Assembly: GCF_004310325.1 (NCBI RefSeq)
Contig: NZ_SIRT01000009.1
Coordinates: 109,993 to 173,992, forward strand
DNA: 64,000 nucleotides
Direction: 5' to 3'
Origin: Hyunsoonleella flava
Lineage (GTDB): Bacteria; Bacteroidota; Bacteroidia; Flavobacteriales; Flavobacteriaceae
The notes beneath the pieces were generated by a model. The model saw nothing but the letters and a program-made list of their open reading frames with translations. It made no database searches and had not been told where the DNA came from. The position numbers and the translations under genes were made by a program. Positions 47,117 to 57,486 of this stretch are shown piece by piece (within the stretch, counting starts at the first letter, position 1; every line of letters starts with the position of its first letter).

Positions 47117-48163
47117 ATGAAAACTGAGTACGATTATATTATTGTAGGTCTTGGATTAGCTGGTATCAGTTTTTGTGAGCAACTAAGAGCACATAATAAA
47201 ACCTTTGTAGTGTTTGATGACAGTTCTCAAAAATCATCAGTTGTGGCAGGAGGATTATATAATCCTGTAGTTTTAAAACGTTTTACTTCGGTTTGGAAAA
47301 GCGATGCCCAACTAGAGCTAGCTTTAGCGCATTACAGCAATTTAGAGCAACTTTTAAAGGTAACATTAGATTGTAAAATTCCCGTTTACAGAAAGTTTGC
47401 TTCGGTTGAAGAACAAAATAATTGGTTTATAGCTGCGGATAAACCAAAGTTGAACAAATATCTTTTAAACGAGATTATCCAAAATAATAATTCGGCTATT
47501 AATGCAAGTTATGGTTTTGGGAAGGTATTGCATACAGGCCGCATTGATGTAAATAAGCTTATTAAATCGTATAAAACGTTTTTGGGCTATAATGACGCTT
47601 TAATACAAGAATCGTTTGACTATGACGCTTTAAATGCTGAAAAGCAATTTATAACCTATAAAGATGTCAGAGCGAAACAGATTGTCTTTTCAGAAGGCTT
47701 TGGAGTAACGAAGAATCCGTTTTTTAAAAATTTACCCTTAAGTCCAACAAAAGGAGAGCTATTAACCATTTTTGCACCAGAATTAAAAATTGATTTTGTC
47801 TTAAAAGGTCCAGTGTTTTTAATCCCAATAGGCAACAATTTATATATTGTTGGGGCGACCTATGAATTATATGATTTAACACATAACACCACCAATAAGG
47901 CAAAAACGAAACTTTTAGAAGGCCTTAAAAGTATGATATCTTGTCCGTTTGAAATTGTAAATCAAGTTGCTGGAATAAGGCCTACAGTACGAGATAGACG
48001 ACCTTTAGTGGGAAAACACAATACTCACGATAACATGTATCTATTAAATGGATTGGGAACCAGGGGTGTCATGATTGGTCCTTATGTTGCAAAACAACTC
48101 TTTGAATTTATTGAGGAAGACAAACCTTTGGAGAGGGAAATTAGTTTGTCCAGACTTAATTAG
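47117..48163 (+). CDS. FAD-dependent oxidoreductase (DAO family)
   Basis: 348 residues from the ATG at 47117. This start places the dinucleotide-binding motif YIIVGLGLAGISFCEQL at residues 7-23; 21 further upstream codons would lie inside the gldN terminator. The DAO fold continues with GGLYNPVVLKRFTS and the C-terminal GIRPTVRDRRPLVGKH and LLNGLGTRGVMIGP. Substrate unknown; amine or amino-acid oxidation is typical of the family. A TACTTTTG element lies 8 bases upstream of the start (47102-47109). Confidence 0.88.
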   Translation: MKTEYDYIIVGLGLAGISFCEQLRAHNKTFVVFDDSSQKSSVVAGGLYNPVVLKRFTSVWKSDAQLELALAHYSNLEQLLKVTLDCKIPVYRKFASVEEQNNWFIAADKPKLNKYLLNEIIQNNNSAINASYGFGKVLHTGRIDVNKLIKSYKTFLGYNDALIQESFDYDALNAEKQFITYKDVRAKQIVFSEGFGVTKNPFFKNLPLSPTKGELLTIFAPELKIDFVLKGPVFLIPIGNNLYIVGATYELYDLTHNTTNKAKTKLLEGLKSMISCPFEIVNQVAGIRPTVRDRRPLVGKHNTHDNMYLLNGLGTRGVMIGPYVAKQLFEFIEEDKPLEREISLSRLN

Positions 48164-48554
48164 TTTTTTCCTTTTCTTTTACCAGAGTTTCGTCATAACT
48201 CATAAACATATTGATCCATATATTTCTTGATAATCGCATAATAATAGGCATAAACACCACAAGTGTGCCAACTATAGCTATAAATGTCATTTTTAAATCT
48301 GCACCTAATATCAAGTTGCTGATTACAAAAGCGGCTACCCCAAAAGCAATGCCAACGGCGTAGCTTACATACATTGCACCGTAAAAAAAAGAAGGTTCTA
48401 TACGGTATTTTGTGTTGCAATGAGAGCAACGTTCGTTTACTTTCAACGTTTCAGATAAGGCATAAGCATTCTTATTGCTGTACATGGATTCCTGATGGCA
48501 TTTAGGACAACAGCCTGTTAAAATACTATAAATCTTGGTTCCTTTTTTAAACAT
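48156..48554 (-). CDS. DUF983 zinc-ribbon membrane protein
   Basis: 132 residues. An N-terminal zinc ribbon, CCPKCHQESMY and CSHCNTKYRIEPS, followed by two membrane helices (about 55-75 and 81-103), the DUF983 layout. Function is not known. The 3' end overlaps the convergent oxidoreductase by 8 bases. Confidence 0.85.
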   Translation of the reverse strand: MFKKGTKIYSILTGCCPKCHQESMYSNKNAYALSETLKVNERCSHCNTKYRIEPSFFYGAMYVSYAVGIAFGVAAFVISNLILGADLKMTFIAIVGTLVVFMPIIMRLSRNIWINMFMSYDETLVKEKEKTN

Positions 48555-48628
48555 TTATTTTAATGTATTTTTGCTCGCGTCATTGCAGAATTATTTTCTA
48601 CTTTAAGTCGAAATTACATTTGAAAGTT

Positions 48629-48654
48629 GTCATTCTAGCAAATGCGGGAATCTC
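48629..48654. repeat. GTCATTC...GGGAATCTC hairpin repeat
   Basis: GTCATTCTAGCAAATGCGGGAATCTC is a diverged copy of the repeats at 25358 and 29017. It lies in the 153-base gap between the DUF983 and ABC-F genes; no other feature is seen there. Confidence 0.65.
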
Positions 48655-48707
48655 ATACAAAGGTAATTTTTAAAGTTTAAATTCACTGTAACTTAAGTCA
48701 CATTTCT

Positions 48708-50615
48708 ATGCTTAATATTCATAACTTATCTATTTCATTTCAAGGAGAATATCTCTTTGAGGACATTACATTTAAGCTAGGTAATGGAGACCGTGTTGGA
48801 CTAATTGGTAAAAATGGCGCAGGTAAATCTACAATGCTCAAAATTTTATCAAATGAGCTGGAACCAGATTCAGGACAAATTGCAGCAGACAAAGCATTAA
48901 AAATTGGCTTTTTAAAACAGGATATCGATTTTGTATTTGGAAGAACGGTTTTAGAAGAAGCCTATCAAGCTTTTACCGAGATTAAGGAAATAGAGGCTAA
49001 AATGGAAGCCATAAATACGCAATTGGCGGAACGTACTGATTACGAAAGTGAAGGATATAATCAGTTGATGATTGATATCAATGATTTGCAACATCAATAT
49101 GAAATTATAGGAGGCTATAATTATCAAGGTAATACCGAGAAAATTCTACAAGGATTAGGTTTTAAAAGAGAGGATTTTAACAGCCTTACTGATACGTTTT
49201 CTGGTGGCTGGCGTATGCGAATTGAACTGGCTAAATTACTGCTTCAAAATAATGATATTTTGCTTCTGGATGAGCCGACTAACCATTTAGATATTGAATC
49301 TATCATTTGGTTAGAAAGTTTTTTGAAGAACTATCCAGGTGCTGTGGTAATTGTATCTCACGATAAAATGTTTTTAGACAATGTCACCAACAGAACTATT
49401 GAAATTTCTCTTGGGCGCATTTATGATTACCCAAAGCCTTACTCAAAATATTTAGTGTTGAGGGAAGAGATTAGGGAACAGCAATTGGCATCGCAAAAAA
49501 ATCAGCAAAAGCAGATAGAACATACTGAAAAATTAATTGAAAAGTTCAGGGCAAAAGCTTCAAAAGCTACTATGGCACAGTCTTTAATTAAGAAATTGGA
49601 CAAAATTGAGCGTATTGAAGTTGATGAGGACGATAACAGCGTAATGACGTTAAACTTTCCAGTATCTGTAACACCAGGAAAGGTAGTGGTTGAAGCTTCA
49701 GCTATTTCAAAAAATTATGGAGATAACCATGTTTTAAAACATATTGATTTACTTATTGAACGTGATAGTAAAACAGCTTTTGTTGGGCAAAACGGACAAG
49801 GAAAATCTACACTTGCCAAAATTATAGTTGGAGAAATTAAATACGACGGAAATTTAAAACTTGGACATAATGTACAAATCGGGTATTTTGCACAAAACCA
49901 AGCGGAGTATCTAGATGGCAATAAAACAGTTTTAGACACCATGATTGATGCCGCCAATGAGAGCAACAGGAGCAAGGTTCGTGATATTTTAGGCTCGTTT
50001 TTGTTTAGAGGGGATGAGGTGGAAAAATACGTAAAAGTATTATCTGGTGGTGAGCGCAACCGTTTGGCACTGGCAAAATTAATGCTCCAGCCTTTTAATG
50101 TGCTTATCATGGATGAGCCTACCAACCACTTAGATATTAAATCTAAAAACGTACTGAAAGAAGCGTTAAAACGATTTGAAGGTACTTTGATTTTGGTATC
50201 ACATGATAGGGATTTTCTACAGGGATTAACCAATATTGTGTATGAGTTTAAGGACCGTAAAATAAAAGAATACCTTGGCGATATTGATTATTACTTGGAA
50301 GAGCGACAAGTAGCAAATTTAAGGGAGGTAGAAAAACGCACTATCACAAAGGATATTCCCAAAGAGAAAAAAAACCATTCTTATCAAGAACAAAAAAAGC
50401 TAAAGTCTTTAAACAATAAATTAAGTAATGTTGAGTCTAAGATTTCTGAGCTAGAAAAAGATATTAAGGCAGATGATGTTGAGTTAGAAATCAATTATGA
50501 CGCTACTGTGGCTGACAAAGCTTTTTTTGACAAGTATCAGGCAAAAAAGCAAAAGCTAAAACAGCTTATGGAAGATTGGGAAGCCATTCAGTACGAATTA
50601 GAAGCATTATCGTAA
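48708..50615 (+). CDS. ABC-F family ATPase
   Basis: 635 residues with two ATPase halves and no membrane part. First half: Walker A GLIGKNGAGKST (31-42), signature FSGGWRMRIELAK, Walker B LLLDEPTNHLD. Second half: GQNGQGKST, LSGGERNRLALAKLM, LIMDEPTNHLD. A linker between the halves and a C-terminal coiled coil (NNKLSNVESKISELEKDI) complete the Uup/YheS-like plan. ABC-F proteins act on ribosomes, some giving antibiotic protection; the exact subfamily cannot be told here. Confidence 0.93.
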   Translation: MLNIHNLSISFQGEYLFEDITFKLGNGDRVGLIGKNGAGKSTMLKILSNELEPDSGQIAADKALKIGFLKQDIDFVFGRTVLEEAYQAFTEIKEIEAKMEAINTQLAERTDYESEGYNQLMIDINDLQHQYEIIGGYNYQGNTEKILQGLGFKREDFNSLTDTFSGGWRMRIELAKLLLQNNDILLLDEPTNHLDIESIIWLESFLKNYPGAVVIVSHDKMFLDNVTNRTIEISLGRIYDYPKPYSKYLVLREEIREQQLASQKNQQKQIEHTEKLIEKFRAKASKATMAQSLIKKLDKIERIEVDEDDNSVMTLNFPVSVTPGKVVVEASAISKNYGDNHVLKHIDLLIERDSKTAFVGQNGQGKSTLAKIIVGEIKYDGNLKLGHNVQIGYFAQNQAEYLDGNKTVLDTMIDAANESNRSKVRDILGSFLFRGDEVEKYVKVLSGGERNRLALAKLMLQPFNVLIMDEPTNHLDIKSKNVLKEALKRFEGTLILVSHDRDFLQGLTNIVYEFKDRKIKEYLGDIDYYLEERQVANLREVEKRTITKDIPKEKKNHSYQEQKKLKSLNNKLSNVESKISELEKDIKADDVELEINYDATVADKAFFDKYQAKKQKLKQLMEDWEAIQYELEALS

Positions 50616-50644
50616 TGCGATACACTCTTTTAAGTTTTTTTTAA

Positions 50645-50674
50645 CTGCAAACAGTTTGCGTTTAAATACTTTTG
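50645..50674 (+). promoter_or_regulatory. Efflux operon promoter with overlapping palindrome
   Basis: TACTTTTG at 50667-50674 fits the -7 element; 19 bases upstream stands CTG in place of TTG. The spacer contains GCAAACAGTTTGC (50647-50659), a palindrome with a one-base centre, well placed for a repressor. The ATG of the adaptor gene is 60 bases downstream. Confidence 0.5.
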
Positions 50675-50734
50675 CGTAGAAATTCTTTATTACCACCTCA
50701 AGGTAATTCAAAATTTCTCTAACCATCATTACTT

Positions 50735-51877
50735 ATGCGTAATCTTATCCTTTCCTTAATTGGAGTTGTCCTTATTGTTGGTGCCGTATTTATTGGTAAT
50801 AAAATAGCCAATAGTAAAAAGAAGAGAAGACCTGTACCTGAAAAAGTTGTAAAAACTGTTTTTACGGATACTGTAAAAAACGGTGAAGTTCAAATTGTAA
50901 TTCCAGCTAACGGGAATTTAGTAGCAAAACGCAGGGTTGAGCTATTCTCAGAAGTTCAAGGTGTTTTTAAACCCAATAGAAAATTATTTAAAGCAGGTCA
51001 AAAATACAGTAAAGGAGAGACGTTAATCAGGATTGATGCTTCAGAATTTTATGCTACAGTACAAGCTTCAAAAAGTAACCTTTACAATACAATAGCTGCA
51101 ATAATGCCAGATTTGAGATTGGATTTTCCTGAAATATTTCCAAAGTGGCAAAATTACCTTAAGGGTTTCAATCTTGACAAAACCACCCCGAAACTACCTG
51201 AGATGACATCAGACAAGGAAAATTACTTTATCACAGGAAGAGGCATTATATCAAGTTATTACAACGTTAAAAATCAGGAACAACGTTTGTTAAAATACAC
51301 CATTAAAGCCCCTTTTTCAGGGATACTCACTCAAGCCTTAGTAACTGAAGGGTCACTAATAAGAAATGGACAAAAACTGGGTGAGTTTATAGATACGTCG
51401 GTTTATGAAATGGAAGTGGCTTTGGGAAAAAAATATGCCAGTTTCTTAAAAGTTGGAGAAACGGTCCTGTTAAATGATATTGAGGGTGCAAAAACATACG
51501 ATGGTACAGTATCTCGAGTAAATGGGAGTATTGACGCAACAACACAAACCATTACTGCATTTATAGAAGTAAAAAACAATCAACTAAAAGAAGGCATGTA
51601 TTTAGAGGCTAATTTAAATGCCAAAAAAGAACAAAATGCTATTCAAATCAATAGAAGTTTAATCACAGATAGCAGAGAAGTTTTTATTGTTCGAGATAGT
51701 GTTTTGGACCTTATAGATGTAGAACCAGTATTTTTTTCAGATACGAAAGTGGTGCTAAAAGGCATTCCTGATGGAACTGTAATATTAGAGAAACCTATAC
51801 CCGGCGCTTACGCAGGCATGCTAGTGAAGCCTTATGGGAAAAAGAATAAAGCGGCTAAAACTAAAACACCACAGTAG
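50735..51877 (+). CDS. RND efflux periplasmic adaptor (membrane fusion protein)
   Basis: 380 residues. An N-terminal membrane helix (about 4-22) and a HlyD/AcrA-type adaptor: the first lipoyl half VELFSEVQGVFKPNRKLFKAGQKY, a short hairpin, the second half TIKAPFSGILTQALVTEGSLIRNGQKL, then beta-barrel and membrane-proximal parts. It links the RND pump to the outer channel. It precedes the pump gene by 3 bases. Confidence 0.93.
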   Translation: MRNLILSLIGVVLIVGAVFIGNKIANSKKKRRPVPEKVVKTVFTDTVKNGEVQIVIPANGNLVAKRRVELFSEVQGVFKPNRKLFKAGQKYSKGETLIRIDASEFYATVQASKSNLYNTIAAIMPDLRLDFPEIFPKWQNYLKGFNLDKTTPKLPEMTSDKENYFITGRGIISSYYNVKNQEQRLLKYTIKAPFSGILTQALVTEGSLIRNGQKLGEFIDTSVYEMEVALGKKYASFLKVGETVLLNDIEGAKTYDGTVSRVNGSIDATTQTITAFIEVKNNQLKEGMYLEANLNAKKEQNAIQINRSLITDSREVFIVRDSVLDLIDVEPVFFSDTKVVLKGIPDGTVILEKPIPGAYAGMLVKPYGKKNKAAKTKTPQ

Positions 51878-51880
51878 GTT

Positions 51881-54800
51881 ATGAGAAAACTTATTGCCTA
51901 TTTTATTAAACATAGTGTCGCTGTAAATGTTGTTATAATAGCATTTCTAGTTTTCGGGCTTTTTGGTGCATTTAAGCTTAAATCTTCATTTTTCCCTTTA
52001 GTAGATTCTAAAAATATAAGTATCACCGTTACTTATCCGGGTGCTTCCCCACAAGAGGTTGAAGAAGGCATTATTCTTAAAATTGAAGACAATCTTAAAG
52101 GGCTTAATGGCGTAGAGCGCGTAACATCAACATCAAGAGAGAATAGCGGAAGTATTAATGTTGAAATAGAAAAGGGTAAAAATATTGATTTTATGCTGCT
52201 TGAGGTAAAGAATGCAGTAGACCGGGTACCCACATTTCCAGTAGGAATGGAACCTTTAATTGTTGCAAAACTAGAAGCATTAAGGCCAACCATTACCTTT
52301 GCAATAAGCGGAAATAACATACCGCTAGCTACCTTGAAGCAAATAGGGAGGCAGGTTGAAAACGATTTGCGCGCCATTGATGGTATTTCTCAAATTCAAA
52401 TTTCAGGATATCCAGAAGAAGAGATTGAAATCGCCATTAATGAAACAAATCTATTGGCGTACAACTTGTCTTTTGCCGATGTGTCCAATGCTATAAATCA
52501 ATCTAGCTTGATTACTACTGGCGGTAAAATAAAAACAGATACTGAGGAATATTTAATCCGGGCAAATTCAAGATCATATTACGCGAATGAGCTATCAAAT
52601 CTAATTGTTAAAGCTGATGCCACAGGACGTATTATAAAGTTAAAGGATGTTGCAGTTGTAAGAGATAGATTTTCTGAAACACCTAATGCTAATTATTTCA
52701 ATGGCGATTTATCAATTAATGTAACCATCACCAGTACAAATACTCAAGATTTAATTTCCTCAGCAGATAAAACTAAAGCCTACATCGAGGAGTTTAATCA
52801 GAAGTATGATAATGTGCAGCTTAATGTTGTTAGAGACCTATCTACAACTTTAGTACAGCGTACCGAATTACTCACCGAAAATGCTATAATTGGGATGATT
52901 TTGGTACTGTTATTTTTATCTCTTTTTCTTAACACACGTTTGGCATTTTGGGTAGCTTTTGGTTTGCCTATTGCTTTTTTAGGGATGTTTATGTTTGCGG
53001 GTTACTTCAATGTTACCATTAATGTGTTATCATTATTCGGGATGATTATCGTAATAGGTATTTTGGTTGATGACGGGATTGTGATAGCCGAAAATATTTA
53101 CCAACATTATGAAAAAGGTAAGCTACCTGAACAGGCAGCTATTGATGGTGTTATGGAGGTGTTGCCTGCTATTCTTTCGGCAATAATTACCACGGTTTTG
53201 GCTTTTGCAATATTCCTGTTTCTAGACGGTCGTATAGGAGAGTTTTTTGGAGAAGTATCAGTTGTAGTTATTTTAACTTTAGCGGTATCACTCGTTGAAG
53301 CACTCATTATATTACCAGCACATTTGGCACATTCAAAAGCTTTACGAGTTCAAAATAAAGAGCCTAAGGAGGGTATTGCAGGCGTATTTCAAAAAGTATT
53401 TTCCAAACTTAGGTATATTAATACTTTGGGAGATAAGATCATGATGTGGCTACGCGATAAAATGTATAGTCCAACACTTAGATTTGCTTTAAACCATAAG
53501 TTTTTAACCTTCTCATTTTTTGTTGTGCTCTTTATTCTAACTAATGCCAGTTTTAAAGGAGGTATTATTCGCGGGGCGTTTTTTCCACAGATTGCCAGTG
53601 ATAGAGTGAGTATTACGCTAAATATGCCCAATGGTACTAATGAAAGAGTTACAGATAGTATTATTAACCTAATAGAAAAAAAGGCAGTTGAAGTTACAAA
53701 CGAAATTCATATCGAATACTTAGGAGAAAATGCAGAAGAGCACCTGGTGGAAAATATGATTAGAAATTTGGGTCCTGGTTCATCTGCAGCTTCACTAACC
53801 ATCAATTTATTGCCAGGAGAAAAAAGGCCAAATGAAATTACGGCAGGTTTGGTTACCAACAAAATGAGACAACGTGTGGGACCTGTTTTTGGCGTAGAAA
53901 GTTTGGTGTACGGAAGCGGAGGTAATTTTGGAGGAAGCCCCGTTTCGGTATCTTTATTGGGGAATAATATTGATGAGTTAAAAGCAGTTAAAAGTGAATT
54001 AAAACAAAATCTTGAAAATAATATTTTGCTAAAAGATGTTACGGATAATGACCCTGATGGTATTAAAGAGATACGATTAGAGCTAAATGAAAGTGCCTAT
54101 GCTTTAGGACTAGATTTAAGAACCGTAATGACCCAAGTAAGAGCAGCTTTTTTTGGCGCTCAAGCACAACGCTTTCAAAGAGGACAGGACGAAATCAGGG
54201 TTTGGGTACGTTACAATAGAGAAGAACGCTCCTCTATTCAAAATTTAGAAACTATGCGTATTCTAGCACCCAATGGGCAACGAGTACCTTTAAAAGAAAT
54301 AGCAAATTACAGCATTGTAAGGGGCGATGTGGCTATCAATCACCTAGAAGGAAGGCGTGAAATTCAAGTTTCAGCAGATATTAAAGATCCTAAAAAGACA
54401 AGTGCTACCGATATTATGGCAGAAATTAAGGATGATATTATGCCAGAAATATTATCGCGTTATCCTACAGTTACACCTTCTTATGAAGGGCAAAACAGAG
54501 AGCGTTTAAAATTATTAAACTCCCTAGCACCTGTGGGTACGGTAGTATTAGTACTTATATATATTGTAATCGCATTTACGTTTAGAAGCTACAGTCAACC
54601 CTTATTGTTACTATTGCTAATACCATTTAGCTTACCAGCAGTAGCTTGGGGACATTGGATTCACGACTTTCCGGTAAATATTTTATCCATGTTAGGGATT
54701 ATTGCATTAATAGGAATCATGGTGAACGATGGGCTTGTGCTTATAGGTAAATTCAATAATAATTTAAGAGAGGGTATGGGGTTTGATGATGCGCTTTACG

Positions 54801-55144
54801 AAGCAGGACGTGCGCGCTTTAGAGCTATTTTTTTAACCTCCATTACCACCGTTGCAGGATTGGCTCCTTTAATTTTTGAAGAAAGTAGGCAAGCACAATT
54901 TTTAATTCCAATGGCAGTGTCCATTGCTTACGGTATTGGGTTTGCCACAGTGCTAACCTTGATAGTTTTACCTATTTTCTTAGCGTTTAGTAATAGTGTA
55001 AAAACAACAGGGAAATGGTTGTGGACCAACAGAGAAGTTACTAAAGAGGAAGTAGAACGTGTTGTAAAAGAGCAAAATCATGAGCAACTCTCTGAAGTAA
55101 ATAAGCCTTTAATTGAAAGTAGCTTTGTAAAAGGAGAGAAGTAG
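51881..55144 (+). CDS. RND family efflux transporter permease
   Basis: 1087 residues, twelve membrane helices in the AcrB plan with two large periplasmic loops. N-terminal FFPLVDSKNISITVTYPGAS, the helix-4 motif GILVDDGIVIAENIYQH with paired acids for proton relay, and the second-half counterpart GIMVNDGLVLIGKFNNN. Spectrum unknown. It lies between the adaptor and TolC-like genes, so the set is a complete tripartite system. Confidence 0.95.
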   Translation: MRKLIAYFIKHSVAVNVVIIAFLVFGLFGAFKLKSSFFPLVDSKNISITVTYPGASPQEVEEGIILKIEDNLKGLNGVERVTSTSRENSGSINVEIEKGKNIDFMLLEVKNAVDRVPTFPVGMEPLIVAKLEALRPTITFAISGNNIPLATLKQIGRQVENDLRAIDGISQIQISGYPEEEIEIAINETNLLAYNLSFADVSNAINQSSLITTGGKIKTDTEEYLIRANSRSYYANELSNLIVKADATGRIIKLKDVAVVRDRFSETPNANYFNGDLSINVTITSTNTQDLISSADKTKAYIEEFNQKYDNVQLNVVRDLSTTLVQRTELLTENAIIGMILVLLFLSLFLNTRLAFWVAFGLPIAFLGMFMFAGYFNVTINVLSLFGMIIVIGILVDDGIVIAENIYQHYEKGKLPEQAAIDGVMEVLPAILSAIITTVLAFAIFLFLDGRIGEFFGEVSVVVILTLAVSLVEALIILPAHLAHSKALRVQNKEPKEGIAGVFQKVFSKLRYINTLGDKIMMWLRDKMYSPTLRFALNHKFLTFSFFVVLFILTNASFKGGIIRGAFFPQIASDRVSITLNMPNGTNERVTDSIINLIEKKAVEVTNEIHIEYLGENAEEHLVENMIRNLGPGSSAASLTINLLPGEKRPNEITAGLVTNKMRQRVGPVFGVESLVYGSGGNFGGSPVSVSLLGNNIDELKAVKSELKQNLENNILLKDVTDNDPDGIKEIRLELNESAYALGLDLRTVMTQVRAAFFGAQAQRFQRGQDEIRVWVRYNREERSSIQNLETMRILAPNGQRVPLKEIANYSIVRGDVAINHLEGRREIQVSADIKDPKKTSATDIMAEIKDDIMPEILSRYPTVTPSYEGQNRERLKLLNSLAPVGTVVLVLIYIVIAFTFRSYSQPLLLLLLIPFSLPAVAWGHWIHDFPVNILSMLGIIALIGIMVNDGLVLIGKFNNNLREGMGFDDALYEAGRARFRAIFLTSITTVAGLAPLIFEESRQAQFLIPMAVSIAYGIGFATVLTLIVLPIFLAFSNSVKTTGKWLWTNREVTKEEVERVVKEQNHEQLSEVNKPLIESSFVKGEK

Positions 55145-55171
55145 TATTTCAGCTAAAAACTAAAGAAAAGA

Positions 55172-56488
55172 ATGAATAGACGTTTTTGTACCATAGTATC
55201 ATTCATTATCACCGGATTCGGTATTTATGCTCAGGAATTAATAACTGTTGAAAAGGCAGTAGAATTGGCACTTGAGCATAACTATGGCATTAAAGTAGCT
55301 AATAGCTTAGTTGAGGTAGCAGAGAATAACACATCAATTTTAAACTCTGATTACCTACCAACAGTTACGGGAAACGCTGGGGCAACCTATAATCTAGATA
55401 ATACCGAAGCCGTATTTGCAAATGGGGAGGTTACTAATCTAAACAACGCAGAAAGTTCAAGGTATAATGCATCTGTAAACTTAAACTATGTGCTGTTTGA
55501 TGGCTTAGGAAGACGCTACAACTACAAAAGCTTAAAAGAGCAATATCAACTTACTGAGCTTGAAGCTAGAGAAACCATAGAAACCACATTATTACAATTG
55601 TTTTCTGTCTATTACAGTGTGGCGCAGTTATACGAGAATAAGAAAGTGCTTACTCAAACGCTTAATATTTCGAATGATAGGTTAAAGAGATCTAAATATC
55701 AGTTTGAATATGGGCAAGTCACCAAACTAGATGTTTTAAATGCCGAGGTTGATATTAATAACGATAGTATAAACCTCATCAATATATCTCAAGAACTAAA
55801 TAATGCCAAAAGAGATTTGAACCTAGTTTTAGGTAATAGCGTATTAAAGGTTTTTGATGTTGAGACAGAGGTTAATTTTGCGATGCTTTTTAATAAAGAA
55901 GAATTACTTCAAAAAGCAATAGCTCAAAACGTTATATTACAGCAGGCAGATAAAAATATTCTTATTAATCAATATGAATTAAAAACTGGAAAATCTGAAT
56001 ATTTACCTACTATTGGTTTAACAGGTTCGTATGGATGGAACGAAAATAATAATAATGCAGCGGCGTTTTTAGCGGTATTAACCAACACTGGATTTTCGGG
56101 AGGTGTTAACCTTACTTGGAACCTTTTTGATGGAGGAAGAACTTTAACAAGAGTTAAAAATGCAAGGGTTAATCTTCAAATTCAAGAAATTCAAAAAGAG
56201 CAATTATTAGCTACTGTTAAAAGAGATTTTGAAAATGCCTGGGATGATTATCAAAATAAACTTACGGTATTTAAAATTCAAGAAGAAAATATAATAACGT
56301 CTCAAAATAATTTTGACAGAACATCAGAGAAATTTAAACTCGGTCAAGTGAATTCTATTGAATTTAGACAGGCACAATTGAATTTTATAAACGCAGAGCT
56401 TAGCAGAAACCAGGCAAAATATCAGGCAAAAATTGCTGAATTGGAAGTGCTAAGATTGAGTGGAGAGTTGCTAAATACACAGATTTAA
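55172..56488 (+). CDS. TolC-family outer-membrane efflux channel
   Basis: 438 residues with a signal peptide (cut near YAQE, residue 21). The two long-helix halves each start with a sequence of the EAVELALEHNYGIKVANSLVE type and contain GQVTKLDVLNAEVDIN (first) and GQVNSIEFRQAQLNF (second), the internal duplication of TolC proteins. It is the exit duct for the RND pump, 27 bases upstream. Confidence 0.94.
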   Translation: MNRRFCTIVSFIITGFGIYAQELITVEKAVELALEHNYGIKVANSLVEVAENNTSILNSDYLPTVTGNAGATYNLDNTEAVFANGEVTNLNNAESSRYNASVNLNYVLFDGLGRRYNYKSLKEQYQLTELEARETIETTLLQLFSVYYSVAQLYENKKVLTQTLNISNDRLKRSKYQFEYGQVTKLDVLNAEVDINNDSINLINISQELNNAKRDLNLVLGNSVLKVFDVETEVNFAMLFNKEELLQKAIAQNVILQQADKNILINQYELKTGKSEYLPTIGLTGSYGWNENNNNAAAFLAVLTNTGFSGGVNLTWNLFDGGRTLTRVKNARVNLQIQEIQKEQLLATVKRDFENAWDDYQNKLTVFKIQEENIITSQNNFDRTSEKFKLGQVNSIEFRQAQLNFINAELSRNQAKYQAKIAELEVLRLSGELLNTQI

Positions 56489-56590
56489 GATATAAATGTT
56501 AAAGTTTAATGCATTTCATCGATAAAAATAGTTTTTTGTCTATTTGGTTACTATTTTCGTACATGAAATTAGTCCTTAATCAACCTAAAG

Positions 56591-57412
56591 ATGAAAAACC
56601 TAAAGTATACAATTTTAACTTTTCTAATCTCATTTGCGGCTTTCGCTAATATCCCTAATAGTGAAAAAGAATCACTTTTAGCATTATACAATGGCACTAA
56701 TGGTGCTGAATGGAATTCTGCATGGGACATCACATTACCTGTTGATACTTGGTATGGTGTTAAAATAGAAAACAATCATGTTGTTGAAATTAATTTACCC
56801 TTTAATAATTTAATCGGATCTTTACCTTCTGAAGTAGGTAATCTTTCAGAACTGGTAAAATTAAACTTAGGCTTTAATGGTTTAACGGGTAATGTGCCAA
56901 CTGCATTGAGTAAATTACAAAACCTTGAAGTTTTAGAATTATTCATGAATAAGTTTGAAGGCGAAATTCCTGCTGAATTAGGGCAACTTAAAAAACTTAA
57001 GTCTTTAAAGTTATATAGTAACAAATTAACAGGAAATATTCCATTGCCAATAATGGGCTTAGTTAATCTTGAAGAACTTTTATTAGGAAGTAATTACTTG
57101 ACAGGAAATATTCCACAAGAAATTCAAGCCTTAAAAAAATTAAAGAAGTTTAGTGTAATGGATAACAAGATGGATGGTGAAATTCCTGTAGAAATGGCTC
57201 AACTAACAGATTTGGAGGAGTTATTGTTGTCTACAAATCAGTTTACTGGAGATGTACCAATTGAATTTATAAACCTAACTAAATTAAATACCATTATGGT
57301 TAGCGATAATAAACTTAATACAGAGTACATAAGTGTTTCTGGTAAAAATCCACCATCGTTAATGTTGATTGAATCTAGTGCAACAGCAACGATAGATATT
57401 GAAAAAGAATAA
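56591..57412 (+). CDS. Secreted leucine-rich-repeat protein
   Basis: 273 residues. Signal peptide (to about 19), a cap region with the motif LLALYNGTNGAEWNSAW, then about seven plant-type leucine-rich repeats of 23-24 residues (for example LGQLKKLKSLKLYSNKLTGN and LVNLEELLLGSNYLTGNIPQ). No C-terminal sorting domain is visible. Such proteins bind other proteins at the surface; the partner is unknown. A terminator follows. Confidence 0.88.
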   Translation: MKNLKYTILTFLISFAAFANIPNSEKESLLALYNGTNGAEWNSAWDITLPVDTWYGVKIENNHVVEINLPFNNLIGSLPSEVGNLSELVKLNLGFNGLTGNVPTALSKLQNLEVLELFMNKFEGEIPAELGQLKKLKSLKLYSNKLTGNIPLPIMGLVNLEELLLGSNYLTGNIPQEIQALKKLKKFSVMDNKMDGEIPVEMAQLTDLEELLLSTNQFTGDVPIEFINLTKLNTIMVSDNKLNTEYISVSGKNPPSLMLIESSATATIDIEKE

Positions 57413-57450
57413 TTATAGAGTAAATTTTCATAAAATAGTTAATGGTAAAA

Positions 57451-57477
57451 AGATACGCACTAGCGTATCTTTTTTTA
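57451..57477 (+). terminator. Rho-independent terminator after the LRR gene
   Basis: AGATACGC and GCGTATCT pair perfectly around ACTA, followed by TTTTTTATTT. It overlaps the beginning of an open frame that would otherwise extend the next gene, so that gene starts at 57487. Confidence 0.92.
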
Positions 57478-57486
57478 TTTTTAAAT

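Noticed and set aside
57442..57486. Extended N-terminus of the CPXCG protein
   Set aside because: It would be encoded inside the LRR terminator hairpin; the ATG at 57487 gives the normal family start.
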